Shown here one piece after another: positions 23,027-33,954 of a stretch of 64,000 nt of DNA (position 1 is the stretch's first letter; each line of letters begins with the position of its first letter). The DNA is from Thermomucor indicae-seudaticae. Lineage: Eukaryota; Mucoromycota; Mucoromycetes; Mucorales; Lichtheimiaceae. Made by a program: the position numbers and the translations under genes. The notes under the pieces are model-generated. The model was not told where the DNA came from. It saw only the letters and a program-made list of their open reading frames with translations, and did no database searches. Where the stretch lies: contig JSYX01000005.1 of assembly GCA_000787465.1 (NCBI GenBank), positions 102,044-166,043 of the forward strand, written 5' to 3'.

Positions 23027-24904
23027 ATGAACCTAATACCTTGGGACCCAGCGCTTGTCCTTGCCTACTTGATAGGCGGGCTGACTTTCTACCCTACCTT
23101 GTTCGTCATTGCATACCTCACGCACAAGATTTTGGCATTTTGCCGATCGTCGAGTCGATTGCGGCGGTACGAGACAACACCAACAGGGCAGCATGTGACA
23201 ACTTTCAGGACACCGACAACAATATATAAGGTAGGATGGCTTCGAGTGTCACGGCACGAACAGCGGTTACCAGCACCGGATGCGTCAATTGGCGGCATGG
23301 TGAAGTCGTATATCGCTGGCAGCCGTAACAGTAATAATAACCATCACAGCGACTACTTTGCCGTGCTGAAGAACACGACGCTTTTTCTGTACGATTCTGA
23401 AAAGCAGCTGGACTGCAAAGACGTCATCCAAGTCAACCAGCACCGAGTGTCCATCCATCCGCCGGGACTCAAAGATCACGAACTGTTCACGCGACCGCAA
23501 CTCATCAAACTCGAGCACCCCCAACAGCAACCTCCTTACTACGTCAACTGCGACCGATGCATCGACAAGGAAGACTGGTACTTTGCATTACTCTATGCCA
23601 GTCAGGAAGTGGCCCGCGAGCAGCCGACCGATTTTGATCAAGCCGCCATGAACCAGCTGATTACAACGTGCCACAGCAATGAGCATCACTTTCAAACTCA
23701 GTGGTTCAATGCGATTCTGGGCCGGATCTTTTGCGCAGTGTACAAGACGGACGAGATACGGGCGCACCTTTACCACAAGCTGATCTCGAAGCTGGACAAG
23801 ATCAATGCGAGGCGGCCGCCGTTTCTGGAGGAGATTACGGTCAGGTCGGTGGATCCAGGCCAGGGCGTGCCGTTTGTGACGCAGCCGCGGCTCCTCGGTC
23901 TGAGTCCGAGTGGTGAGCTCACTGCAGAAGCGTACATGCAGTACGCAGGCGGGATCCGGTTTGAGATCGAGACGGTGCTGATATGGAAGTACCTCGACCA
24001 TGTGCCGCCGCTCAAGATCAATATCGTGCTCGCGGTCACGCTCAAGGCATTGGAAGGCAAGGCGTTCATGAAGATCAAGGAGCCGCCGTCGAACCGGATC
24101 TGGTACGGGTTCTATGAAAAGCCGCGGATGGACTGGCTGATTGAACCTGTGGTGTGGGAGCGGCGGGTGGGCTACTCCATGGTGGTCAGGGCGATCAAGG
24201 CGAAAATGGACGAGTTGGTGATGGAGAACATGGTGTTGCCCAACCTGGACGATATCACTTTTTTCCCGACGAATGGGGCGGGTGGCATATTCGGGCAGCC
24301 TTCACCACCATCAACGCAAGAAGAGAAGAAGCAGTCTACTACTACTACTACTACTACTACCGCACAGGAAAAGTACTCATCCATGCCTGATCTTTTTGCA
24401 ACAACGACTTGTGAAAAGCCAAAAATGCGTCGATGGTTTAGCAGCACCAAAGAGCATACCACGATAACAGAGAAACAATCCCTGTCCGAAAAGCGTTCGT
24501 TTATAGGCACTATCCTCAACCGCAGCAGCAAAGCACCACCTGTACCCACCTTTACCGTATCCCTGTCAACTTCACCTACATCCATCGACTCGTCTTTGGC
24601 ATCTTGTTCTTCTTCAAGCAGCAGCAGCAGTGACGAAAGCACATTGTCCGTTCCTCACAATAATACACCGCCAACGACAGTCAGTGACAACGACGACGAC
24701 CAACAATCCATATCCTTCCTTTCTGTCCAAACATCATCATCCACACGACGCCGATTACGAAAATCAGCATCTTGGACTCGACCTGCATCGAAATCAGAAG
24801 CTTCCACGGCCGTATCACAAATCAATGTATCACCTATCCTGCATCATATTCATTCGTCGTCATCAAAGCACTGGATAGCTCAAAACAGTGCTACTTGCTG
24901 TTAA
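23027..24904 (+). CDS. NVJ2: Nvj2/TEX2-like lipid-transfer protein with PH and SMP domains
   Basis: Membrane-contact-site protein; Nvj2 moves ceramide and other lipids between ER and other membranes. Single exon, 625 aa. An N-terminal hydrophobic anchor (about residues 8-35) is followed by a PH-like region (about 90-200, containing YFAVLKNTTLFLYDS) and an SMP domain (about 220-410) with TQWFNAILGRIFCAVYKT, YMQYAGGIRFEIET and the WYGFY element. The rest is a Ser/Thr-rich disordered tail with a Thr run and Ser runs. The ATG at 23027 is the first in frame, after a CT-rich leader. Confidence 0.9.
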   Translation: MNLIPWDPALVLAYLIGGLTFYPTLFVIAYLTHKILAFCRSSSRLRRYETTPTGQHVTTFRTPTTIYKVGWLRVSRHEQRLPAPDASIGGMVKSYIAGSRNSNNNHHSDYFAVLKNTTLFLYDSEKQLDCKDVIQVNQHRVSIHPPGLKDHELFTRPQLIKLEHPQQQPPYYVNCDRCIDKEDWYFALLYASQEVAREQPTDFDQAAMNQLITTCHSNEHHFQTQWFNAILGRIFCAVYKTDEIRAHLYHKLISKLDKINARRPPFLEEITVRSVDPGQGVPFVTQPRLLGLSPSGELTAEAYMQYAGGIRFEIETVLIWKYLDHVPPLKINIVLAVTLKALEGKAFMKIKEPPSNRIWYGFYEKPRMDWLIEPVVWERRVGYSMVVRAIKAKMDELVMENMVLPNLDDITFFPTNGAGGIFGQPSPPSTQEEKKQSTTTTTTTTAQEKYSSMPDLFATTTCEKPKMRRWFSSTKEHTTITEKQSLSEKRSFIGTILNRSSKAPPVPTFTVSLSTSPTSIDSSLASCSSSSSSSSDESTLSVPHNNTPPTTVSDNDDDQQSISFLSVQTSSSTRRRLRKSASWTRPASKSEASTAVSQINVSPILHHIHSSSSKHWIAQNSATCC

Positions 24905-25215
24905 CGTCATCTCCCTCTGTAGATACCCACCTTTCCCGATAGCATTCATAATAAAGCATACATCAGAATTGATCTGCAATTGACGCAACTCGTTTCCGGT
25001 CATTCTTTTGCAACGGCGAATGGAATGAGACATAAGAATGCACCTGGACATAAGGCAGGGCACTCCTCTTTTTTATTTCTTCTTATAATGATGTGCATGA
25101 CCGCAGAAACTGTTCATAAAGCGGCTGGATTGAAATTGAATCTTTGTACAAAACATAAGAGAGAATTGCAAATATACTTTGGCACATATGGGGCATGAAG
25201 GGGGTATACGATTAT
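24905..25215. other. Convergent 3' region
   Basis: Shared 3' flanks of the NVJ2-like and Hos4-like genes. AATAAAG near 24951 could serve polyadenylation. No gene seen. Confidence 0.45.
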
Positions 25216-28200
25216 TCATTTCTTGAGTTTTTGCAGCTTTAAAGCAAATTTTGGCGGTAGACCAAAGCCTGGCCGTTTGGATGGAATAGCGGTATTGTTG
25301 TTGGCAGCAAGGGATGCCGGGAGTGCAGCTGGCTTGCCGTCGTCAATAGTCTTCTCATCCTCATATCCAATGTCGACAGTAATCGTGATCAAGCTATGAC
25401 TAAGATAATTGTAGTCTTTCTTGATGATCGACACGATCTGTTCCAGAAGCACAAAGAACATCTCGGTCTCCACAAACCGTCGCTTCTCCATCTCCTTGGC
25501 TTGGACCAAATGGCTGCTGCAACCACTATAATGGCAGACCATGTGTGCCAGCGGAGACCACAGACGATCCTTCTCCTTTGCTGTTACCAGCCTCCGGCAG
25601 AGATCAGGGTATCGCTCCCAGAACGTCTTGTTCGTAAGCCCCAGTAGCATGGAGACCTGAAAATCCAGTACGAAAAATGACCGTTTCCGCGTTTTCTCTT
25701 CGAACAGCTGAACCGTATACAGTGGGAGAAAGCGCATAGCGTCTGAAAGCGGTCTTGCTGTTTCACTGCACTGAGTTGAAGGACCCTTTTCATCGTCTCC
25801 TCTGGGGAGCATCAGCGAAGACATGCCACTACATTCCTCGACCTTAACTTTTCCATGCCAGCGCTCTGGAGGTGGAGTAGGTATCGGGGTATGCGGTCCA
25901 TCCAGTGACAATTCAGCAATTTGCAACGCACTGACACTTTTCTTTGGTAAAACTTTACCGGATAACTGTCGAGCATGTTTCTTGGCTGCCTGATTCTCCA
26001 CAAGTCCCTGTATACATGGTTCTGGTTCCTCCAATTTTATCTTCGTATCTATAAGTGATGGCTCAGTGGATATCTTGCTAGCGGATTCATTGGTACTAGA
26101 GTTGGCTTCCAGGGTCGCCGCCAAAACGAGTCGCCGCCTTTTCTGGTGCCGTGCAGTCGAGATATCTCCAGAACCTAGACGGGCTTCAAGGTAAGCATAT
26201 ATTTCAAAATAACAATGTGTCATTGACCTACCAGCTGCAGTATCAACTTGCATTTTTACATCTTTGTTGCTGTCATCTATTGTTCGATCATTGTCAGTCC
26301 TCTGACTTGCTTTTTTCTTTCCGTATCGTGCAATTGCTTTCTTTAGCAACTGTTGTATGCTCTCATGGCCCTTTTCCACAGCGATATCCAAAGGCGTCAA
26401 TCCGTTCGCATTTCGCGCATGCGGGTTGGCACCGAATCGTAACAGGTGATTCACAACTTCAACATGTCCGTTTTCGGCAGCGTCATGCAAAGGTGTATCC
26501 TGGTCCATCCCTGTAACGTTAGGATTCGCACCGTTTTCGAGCAAGACTTCAACAACTTCTGATTGACCCCGCAATGCTACTTCGTGCAAAGTCGTCCAAC
26601 CGGCGTTGTCGCGCTCGTCAGGATTTGACCCGGCTGCCAGCAACGCTTTGACTGCGGAGACATCGCCACGGATAGCAAAACGGAAGAGATGTGTCCGTCC
26701 GTTTGGATCCTTCTTATGCGGATCCAACTTTGAGGGATCTACCTTTTTCGACGCTGCACGACGGCTTTCCGGATCGACAGAAGTCTCACGCGAAGAGCTA
26801 ATCTCAGCAGAACACGATTTCTGCCTTCGACGATTGGTGCGACGTCTTCGCCGTTGAGAGTCTTCAGCCTTTGATATATCTTCCTCTTCCTCTTCTTCGA
26901 CCTCATCTTCGCCTCCAGTATTACGACCTCTGCCGCGACGTGGACGCTTGTTCTGTTCAATAGCTTCAAACGTTCGCATAATCGCTTGAATTTTGCGTTC
27001 TTCTCGAGACAGCGGTCGTGACTTATTTTTGTCATCCGCATCTGGTCGATGCCGTCGCTGCTTTGTGTGCGAAATAAATGTGATTTCATCGATCGCATCA
27101 CTCGCGGCCCGCTGCTTTCGAAGTTCGTCCATCCTGTCTGCCAAAATACGACGGATTTCCACAGACTTTGTCACCTGGTATGCATTTTCGCCAGAATCGT
27201 TACACATATCAACATCTGCTCCTGCGTCCAACAGATACTTTACAAGCTCGATGTGACCGTTGGAACTGGCGTTGTGAAGAGCTGAATTGCCTTTGAATCC
27301 TGGATGATTGACGTCTGCTCCGTGTTCAATTAAGAGCTTTGCAATTGCAGTGTTCCCCACTCGCGCGGCTTCATGTAACGGCGTCCATGACTCATTATCC
27401 TTGGCGTTCGCATTTGCCCCTTGCTTCAGCAACATTTCAACATCGTCATATTTGCCTTGTGCACAGGCGCGGTGCAAGATGGTTTTGCCACTTTCATCTT
27501 GTTGGACAAGTCGGTTAAGCTGGTTCATTTTCTCTTCCAAGATCCTTGAACTCTCGGCATCGTCGCATACATCCAAAGGCGTCTGCTTTTCGGAATTGAG
27601 TGCAAAAACATCGGCGCCTGCCTCAACAAGTAATTTGACGCATTCAGGAAATCCATTCGAGCTTGCATCGTGCAACGGCGTGTCGTCACCGAAGCCACGC
27701 GCATTGACATCGGCCCCACACTGGATAAGGTATTTCGCAACAATATGCTGTCCTTTTAAAGAAGCTTCGTGTAGCGGTGTCCATCCTGCATTGTCTCGAA
27801 AATTGACATTTGCTCCCCGTTCAACTTGCTCCTTCACTTTTTCCAAGTTGCCAGAACCGGTAAAGACAAACAGCTTTGTTCGACCAAGTTTGTCGGGTTT
27901 ATTTGGATCTTGGCATGCTACTCGTCCTTTCGGTTTCCGTCGTACTTCTTTCTCTGACGTGTTCTCATTTTCTGCATTATTATCCTCTGCCGCCCGTGAA
28001 CCACTTGACGTCTCCTTGTCCTCTTTACGCGGACGTCCTCGTCGTCGCTTTTCCTGACCTTGTTCTGGCTTCTGCACTTGTTGAGAAAGTTTTGCACTTC
28101 TTCGTTCCTCACTGGCGCACTCTGCGAGCTTTTCTAATTTTCGTTTTCGTTGCAGTTTTTCATCGCGACCCGAGCCTTCCTGAGCGCTTGCGTCCGACTC

Positions 28201-28602
28201 CTCTCCGTCATCAAAAACGCTGGTGGCTCGGGAAGACGCTGACATAGATGATGATGAAGAAGCGTATCGTACTCTTTTCCCTGAAGCTTCCATGACGTTG
28301 CGATGTCGTCTTCGCAGCTGGAATTCTTCCCAAAATCTGTCTTCCTCATCCTCTTCTTCAGTATCTCTATGCTGTGCCGTCCTGATATCATCGTCTGCAG
28401 GTTCAGTCTCAGCGTCAGAGTCGTCTGTACCAGATGCATTTTCATGCGGCGGCGGTAGTCGATTAGAGAGTTGTCTGTCAAGTGGACTCGGTAGCGCAGG
28501 AATGTTTCCATAACGTCTTTCATTATCACTGCTAGGAATGAAGGGGGCGGTGGTCCTTTTAAATGAATCTGGTAGTGATGCTTGAGTTGGTGCTTGGGCC
28601 AT
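25216..28602 (-). CDS. HOS4: Large ankyrin-repeat nuclear protein, Hos4-like
   Basis: 1128-codon open frame. Residues about 80-230 are charged and disordered, with basic GRPRKE-type patches. Ankyrin repeats lie in two blocks, about 235-480 (e.g. DNAGWTPLHEASLKGQ, DDTPLHDASSNGF) and about 640-780 (DNAGWTTLHEVALRGQ). The C-terminal ~220 residues form a conserved-looking region (LPLYTVQLFEEK, LSHSLITITVDIGYED) that resembles the Hos4 end. Hos4 is part of the Set3 histone-deacetylase complex, so a chromatin role is inferred. A 48-nt in-frame stretch (26184-26231) has splice-like ends and may be an intron. Confidence 0.78.
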   Translation of the reverse strand: MAQAPTQASLPDSFKRTTAPFIPSSDNERRYGNIPALPSPLDRQLSNRLPPPHENASGTDDSDAETEPADDDIRTAQHRDTEEEDEEDRFWEEFQLRRRHRNVMEASGKRVRYASSSSSMSASSRATSVFDDGEESDASAQEGSGRDEKLQRKRKLEKLAECASEERRSAKLSQQVQKPEQGQEKRRRGRPRKEDKETSSGSRAAEDNNAENENTSEKEVRRKPKGRVACQDPNKPDKLGRTKLFVFTGSGNLEKVKEQVERGANVNFRDNAGWTPLHEASLKGQHIVAKYLIQCGADVNARGFGDDTPLHDASSNGFPECVKLLVEAGADVFALNSEKQTPLDVCDDAESSRILEEKMNQLNRLVQQDESGKTILHRACAQGKYDDVEMLLKQGANANAKDNESWTPLHEAARVGNTAIAKLLIEHGADVNHPGFKGNSALHNASSNGHIELVKYLLDAGADVDMCNDSGENAYQVTKSVEIRRILADRMDELRKQRAASDAIDEITFISHTKQRRHRPDADDKNKSRPLSREERKIQAIMRTFEAIEQNKRPRRGRGRNTGGEDEVEEEEEEDISKAEDSQRRRRRTNRRRQKSCSAEISSSRETSVDPESRRAASKKVDPSKLDPHKKDPNGRTHLFRFAIRGDVSAVKALLAAGSNPDERDNAGWTTLHEVALRGQSEVVEVLLENGANPNVTGMDQDTPLHDAAENGHVEVVNHLLRFGANPHARNANGLTPLDIAVEKGHESIQQLLKKAIARYGKKKASQRTDNDRTIDDSNKDVKMQVDTAAGRSMTHCYFEIYAYLEARLGSGDISTARHQKRRRLVLAATLEANSSTNESASKISTEPSLIDTKIKLEEPEPCIQGLVENQAAKKHARQLSGKVLPKKSVSALQIAELSLDGPHTPIPTPPPERWHGKVKVEECSGMSSLMLPRGDDEKGPSTQCSETARPLSDAMRFLPLYTVQLFEEKTRKRSFFVLDFQVSMLLGLTNKTFWERYPDLCRRLVTAKEKDRLWSPLAHMVCHYSGCSSHLVQAKEMEKRRFVETEMFFVLLEQIVSIIKKDYNYLSHSLITITVDIGYEDEKTIDDGKPAALPASLAANNNTAIPSKRPGFGLPPKFALKLQKLKK

Positions 28603-29633
28603 GAAAATTTATGATGAAAACGTCACCAAGAGTGCTGCTAAATATACACATCAGCGTGAGAATCAATATCCAATATCGACACAACAAATGAAAAAAAGAG
28701 TCTGCCGGGTTCTCCGACATTCAACCCTGCTTCGTACTGGGATTGTTGATGAGGATATCAAATACACCCAGACACTCGGACGAGCGAGCAGGACGACTGT
28801 CAAAGAAAAATACCGTCTTCCACATACATGTTTGTTCGTGCCGTAAAGAATATTTCGTCACAGAAATTCTTGCCTTGTGGATGATATGTGAGAAGATGTG
28901 TCGGCCGGAGCAAAATAGACAAGTTGGTATGAGCTGCAGGAGCTGAAAAGGAGAAGGTATCCTTGAAATAAAATAGCAAACAAACAACATGAATTTTTAT
29001 CAGTATTTTAAAGAGATGGCTGACGTATCGTTTGTTGTCATTTGACACTTACTGCAATTATCAAAAAATAGGTGACGAATGAAGCAACATCGAAGAATTA
29101 GCAACATGGTTTTCCACCTGTAACCTCTTTGTTGCCACGCAATTGACAACAATTGCTCAATTACCTGAATTATTTAAACGAAAGCTTGGGATGGAGTCCA
29201 CACCCAGATCGTTACGAAGTTTTGTGTTTGAAAGAAAACGAGAAAGCAAAGAAAATCGAATGAGTCGAGGTTACCAATGCCATACTGATGTCACATAGCT
29301 TTTAAACTCCGTAGTCAGTCCCTTTGTTATTGGTATTCAACATACTGACGGGTATTGGATAAATAGGAACTCCTTTGGAGCAACTAATGCTAACCTAATC
29401 TGGTCCTCCATATAGCGTTGATGATGCTTTCCAAAGGACGCAGGCATATTTGCATTGATGCCACCTCGTGTTATAAGCTTCCAACTTTAAGCTCAACAGA
29501 TGACGTAGATGGTAGTGATAGTCGCGCAAAAGATGGATGGTGCTGGGAAGCTTATTGTTCATGATGACAGCTATAACGAAAGTAGAGCCATTTAGCCAGG
29601 AGTGTTTTTAATTAGTCAACAAAGGTTGAGTTA
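28603..29633. other. Intergenic region upstream of the Hos4-like gene
   Basis: About 1 kb of A/T-rich sequence containing the Hos4-like promoter and the 3' flank of the next minus-strand gene. Overlapping ORFs near 28720-29048 are short and motif-free. Confidence 0.45.
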
Positions 29634-30275
29634 TTACTCTGAAAGTATAACAGCTTTGTGTTCCTCAATCTCTTCAAGCGATCTGCCAGGCCCCAGATAG
29701 TTCAGCAAGAACCGAGCTTGCTCCAGCTTCAATTTTCGTCTTTCCAAGTCCAACTTCTTTTCTTCTAATGCCAATTTCCTTTCTTCAAATTCCAACTTCT
29801 TCCATTCGAGGGATATTTCATCTGGATGCCGTTGCTTCTTTCGACAATCGTCCTCAGTATTGGACAAACTTTGTTCATCTGGACGCATTCGCTTCTTTCG
29901 ACAAGACGAAGAAATATCGTCCTCACGAGAGGGTTCAGTGTTGTGTTCGACTGGAGGTTTGGTCCCGCTCGTATCATTGGTACACTCGTTCACTTCAAGA
30001 ACTTTAACCTGACTGGCGTCCGAGCCGCCGGCATCAGAGCCGCTGGCTTCGAAACAGAAATGGGGCAATACGCGTGGCACTCGTGGTGGAGCATGCTCAT
30101 CATTAGTGGGCTTAAAATTACTCGGAGCAGCATCAGACGATGGCGTCCCTTGAATGGGATCCAATGTACCGGGCGATGAAGATGTTGTGCCAGAGGACGA
30201 TGTCGACGTCAATAGCCGTAGACGCGGGGTACGCCCACCACCACTCGATAGCCGTTGTTCTTTTGTCTGAGCCAT
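29634..30275 (-). CDS. Orphan protein with C-terminal charged coiled coil, 213 aa
   Basis: Single-exon ORF with ATG. The first ~120 residues are Ser/Thr/Pro-rich and disordered. A short repeat (CRKKRMRPDE and CRKKQRHPDE) follows, giving two basic patches that could act as nuclear signals. Residues about 150-190 form a highly charged helix (EERKLALEEKKLDLERRKLKLE). Such helices end many Myb/SANT-like or transposon-derived proteins, but no DNA-binding domain is visible here. Its divergent promoter with uL6m is only about 145 bases. Confidence 0.6.
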   Translation of the reverse strand: MAQTKEQRLSSGGGRTPRLRLLTSTSSSGTTSSSPGTLDPIQGTPSSDAAPSNFKPTNDEHAPPRVPRVLPHFCFEASGSDAGGSDASQVKVLEVNECTNDTSGTKPPVEHNTEPSREDDISSSCRKKRMRPDEQSLSNTEDDCRKKQRHPDEISLEWKKLEFEERKLALEEKKLDLERRKLKLEQARFLLNYLGPGRSLEEIEEHKAVILSE

Positions 30276-30420
30276 TCAGAAAACAAAAAAAGGAGTTATA
30301 GGGTATCTGAAAGGAACACGAGAATGCAGAAGGTACCCAGAAACGGTGTTTCAAAATCGCCACAAACAAAAAGGAAACAACGTCCAAGTTTTCCGGTCCC
30401 ACAAGAAAAGAACTCTAAGC

Positions 30421-31128
30421 ATGGCGTCTTTCTCACCTTTACGACTCACCAATCGAATCTCACGGCAATGGCAGAGCACGGTTTGCACACGGTTATTCCA
30501 CCAGGCCACACCGACCATGTCTCACATTGGACGAAAACCCATCAGTTATACGAACGAAATTAAAATCGAGCACGACTTGACACCCATCACCAGGCCACGC
30601 ATCCCGTCCGAAATGAACAACACCATGCTGACCATTACCGGACCTCTCGGTCAAGCCAAGCTGCCGATTAAGCCCTTTGTCACGATCGAAAATGTCTTGG
30701 CCGCACCGGACGATCCCAGCGCACAGAACCAGATCCGAGTGTCGATACAGGATCCGAGCGTAAAACATCAGCGTGCCATGTGGGGTACCACGCGTGCTCT
30801 GATCAATAATGCGATTGTGGGCGTATCCGAGGGTTATCGCGTCGTGTTACGTTTGGTCGGCGTCGGTTACCGTGGTGTGCTGGAAGACAATGGACGAACG
30901 CTGTCTCTCAAAGTCGGGTACTCGCACCCCGTCCTCATGGAAATACCAGAAGGCATCACTTGCACGGTCCCGCAGCCGAATCGGATCGTCCTCCAAGGCA
31001 CAGATCTGCAGAAGGTCAAGGAGTTTGCGGCCAAGATTCGGCGATGGAGAAAGCCCGAACCCTATAACCAAAAGGGTATCTTTATCGATGACGAGACCAT
31101 CAAGAAGAAGGAGGGCAAGAAGAAATAG
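30421..31128 (+). CDS. MRPL6: Mitochondrial ribosomal protein uL6m
   Basis: Large-subunit protein of the mitochondrial ribosome. Single exon, 235 aa from the ATG at 30421. The N-terminus MASFSPLRLTNRISRQWQS is a basic presequence. The L6 fold has two copies of the repeat; the second has the bacterial-type signature VGVGYRGVLEDNGRTLSLKVGYSH and LQGTDLQKVKEFAAKIR, then KPEPYNQKGI, the conserved L6 end, and a lysine tail. An in-frame upstream start at 30346 is not an ATG. Confidence 0.95.
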   Translation: MASFSPLRLTNRISRQWQSTVCTRLFHQATPTMSHIGRKPISYTNEIKIEHDLTPITRPRIPSEMNNTMLTITGPLGQAKLPIKPFVTIENVLAAPDDPSAQNQIRVSIQDPSVKHQRAMWGTTRALINNAIVGVSEGYRVVLRLVGVGYRGVLEDNGRTLSLKVGYSHPVLMEIPEGITCTVPQPNRIVLQGTDLQKVKEFAAKIRRWRKPEPYNQKGIFIDDETIKKKEGKKK

Positions 31129-31714
31129 AGTGTTTGATTTTTGTTTGTATAGATCGTTTTCCACAGAAAATAGAAAAGCCACGACCCAAAACCCCATCTT
31201 TATCACCTGTTTATCTCTGTTGAATGAACGAGAATGATTCCTGATGGCGAGTTTGCATCTGAATACGGTAGTGGGGAACCCTGCGCACTTTTGTAGTTGG
31301 AAAAAGTAACTGCACCACTTGTGGTCGCTTCGACAATATCTCGCATAATCAGCCTGAATTAAAGAGGTAGAGTGAAGGCATACAGTTTTACTGTTTTGCC
31401 CCTATGCGGCGTATAGGCTCGAAAGTGAGCAAAGGTGAACCTCCAATGGTGGGCTTCGCACAAGCTATGTGTATCGCAACGTACGCTTAAAGCTCGTACA
31501 TATCCATAGATACGTTATCGTACTATGGCCGAGTTCACGCACGTTTTTATGAAAAAGAAGGAGATCTGTAACTTTTTTCCTTTTCTACTTGTTTCATGTC
31601 ATCCATAAACTGCCGAAAAAGAGAGGCCCGGCTTTCCGAGATTTCGTGGCACCAGGAATCCATACAGCCTGTTTCTCTCTCTCTTTTCTTCTTTCCCCAC
31701 TTTCTCTGGTCGAT
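31129..31714. other. Intergenic region, uL6m to SLM1-like
   Basis: 3' flank of uL6m and promoter of the SLM1-like gene; a CT-rich leader (CTCTCTCTCTTTTC) precedes the ATG. No other gene seen. Confidence 0.45.
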
Positions 31715-33562
31715 ATGGATAGACCCCAAAGACGAGGGTTCGTATTGAGGCACTTCGGAATTCGTCGGGCGCAGAGTGTCAATGTCCATGGGAAAACGGC
31801 CAACCTTCCGCATACAAGACCATCTTCAGCGACCAGTTACCGTCCTGCACTTGAATCAGCCACCGCTCATACAAAGACAGAAGAGGATCGTTGTCGGAGC
31901 AGCAAAGAAGCGTCCATTCCCGCCAACAGAGCGCAAGCCATCGTGGACCGTCTCGAGGGCTGGCTCCTGGTGGCGCATCACGTGATGGAATGGCTCGAAG
32001 AGGAAGCCAATATCCATTTACAGAGCAGCCAGGCGTATTATCAGCGGGCGCTGGTGCATGTGGACTGGCGCGACGCACGGTGCTCGGCGGCCATGGGCAC
32101 CGTTTTATCGAGCCTGCGCTACGTGACTGTCCAGACCGCATCGGCTCAGCAAGAAGCCGGCCACAAGATCAGACGAGAGTATCTGGAACAGCTGAAAACG
32201 TTGAAAAAGGAGTGCCAAAACCGGATCCAAAGCCTCAAGTCCAATCGCGCGCTGTACACGGACGAGCTGTTGCGGCGTGCGGCCGAGACCCAGAAATGGA
32301 TGGCGCAGCTAAACAAGTTGTGCGACGTCGTCGATTTGACAGGACAAAAACAAGACCCTTGGCTTGCCAATCTCAGTAAGCTATCGAATCATATAACAAA
32401 AAGTGTGTATGTGTGTGCAAACGTGTAATGATCAGGATGTAGATGTGCTCCGGCATCTGAAAAAGGAAGTGGACGAGGAGAACCGGCTTCGGCTATTGAT
32501 GCTGCCGATCCAGCAGCAGACGCGGCAGTTTGAGAAACGGCTAGTGGACGTCCTGAAACCCATGCTGGAGTATTGCTATGAGCACCATGCATCACGCTAC
32601 CAAGAAGACAGGAGCACCGGGGAAGCTGCTCGAATCCAGAGATCCATTGCGCGGCTCGATCCAGCGACTGAATGGGCGCGGTTTGTGGAACAGAACAAAG
32701 ACACGCTCGTGGCAGACGAACAAAAGCCGCAGAAAAACTATCTGGATATCCATTACCGTAACCGCCTGCATCCGGCTGTCATGACGCTGATGAAAGGAAA
32801 GCTGGAAAGGCGTCAGGGCGGTGTCGGACGACGACGACGGTTGTTTAGCGAAAAGTACTTTATACTTTCACATAGTAAGTAAGGATGCAATGTAGAAATA
32901 GGGGAGTGTATAGCTGAGCGTATCGTTTAGGCGGTTTTCTGCATCAGTTCAGTATCGACGACAAGGTGCTACCAGAAGCCACGCTGCACATACCAAAGAC
33001 AGTCATTGTGCCTTCCACTGGCATAAGCTATTATGACGACGACGACGACGGCGGACCGAGTGAGGACAGCTTCACGTTTGAGATTCGGCACACTGGCGCC
33101 CTGCAACGCGAAAAAACGATTGTGCTGCGTGCGTACACGCGTCAAGACTACTTGACATGGTGCAGACTGTTAGTAGACGTCGCTACAAAGCAGTCATATC
33201 ATAATACCGGCATCCAGCGTTCCGTCAGTAGTGCCAGTAATCTATACATGCCACCGCGGTCTCCCATATCGCCAAAGAGTGGACGGAGCAGACAGAATCT
33301 CTTTCAAACTCATTTACCGTCACCCACCAGTATTTCATCAAAAGGCAAAGAAAAAATGGTGGAAGCAAGTGCTGAGGCATTAGACGATGAAGCAACACCG
33401 GTCCCGGCTCGTCACGACGGGTCAAGAGGACGTTCATACGAGAGTAATAACGGACACAGGATTGCTACCTATGTGCCTTTGCTACGGCCTGCTGATGAGC
33501 TGCTCCTCTCAGATGGAAGCTATCCGTCATTAACCGAAGAAAAAGTGACTGTATATAATTGA
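31715..33562 (+). CDS. SLM1: Slm1/Slm2-like BAR-PH phosphoinositide-binding protein
   Basis: Slm proteins bind PI(4,5)P2 at eisosomes and deliver plasma-membrane stress to TORC2. Exons 31715..32375, 32443..32874 and 32931..33562 give 574 aa. An F-BAR-like helical region spans about 70-360 (RAQAIVDRLEGWLLVAHHVMEW, heptad-rich EYLEQLKTLKKECQNRIQSL). A PH domain follows, about 355-485 (RRQGGVGRRRRLFSEKYFIL, then IVLRAYTRQDYLTWCRLL). The tail is Ser/Pro-rich. Two acceptors compete at the first intron; 32443 keeps the frame. Confidence 0.85.
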
Positions 33563-33954
33563 AATCGCTTATCCCCATGTTGTAATAATATTGAACAACT
33601 CTGGTAACAATGAGTTTGAAAGGGAAAGGCTATCAACCAGCAATGGGATATCCGACATCGGTTCGCAGATCAGAACATCCTATACAGAAGTAGTACACGG
33701 ACATATTATGTGAAAAAAGAAACTGTGACGCGATTGATGAACACGATTATTACTGGGAAACTTTTTTTATTCAACTTGTCGTACCAACATGCAGGTAATT
33801 TACATGGTGTAATGCAGATTCCGTAAATGGCAAGTAGTCGAGGAAGAAGCTTTTTCTTTTTGAAAGACAAGTAAGAATTATATGCAGTAGAATAGAAAGT
33901 AAATGATAGAATAATGCAACAGGGGGGAAGTTCTTATGAAACAAGAAGGGGGAG
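33563..33954. other. Convergent 3' region
   Basis: 3' flanks of the SLM1-like and first symporter genes. No gene seen. Confidence 0.4.

Noticed and set aside
27308..28057. 249-codon plus-strand ORF
   Set aside because: Antisense to the ankyrin-repeat gene; the repeat periodicity of that gene produces a long open mirror frame.
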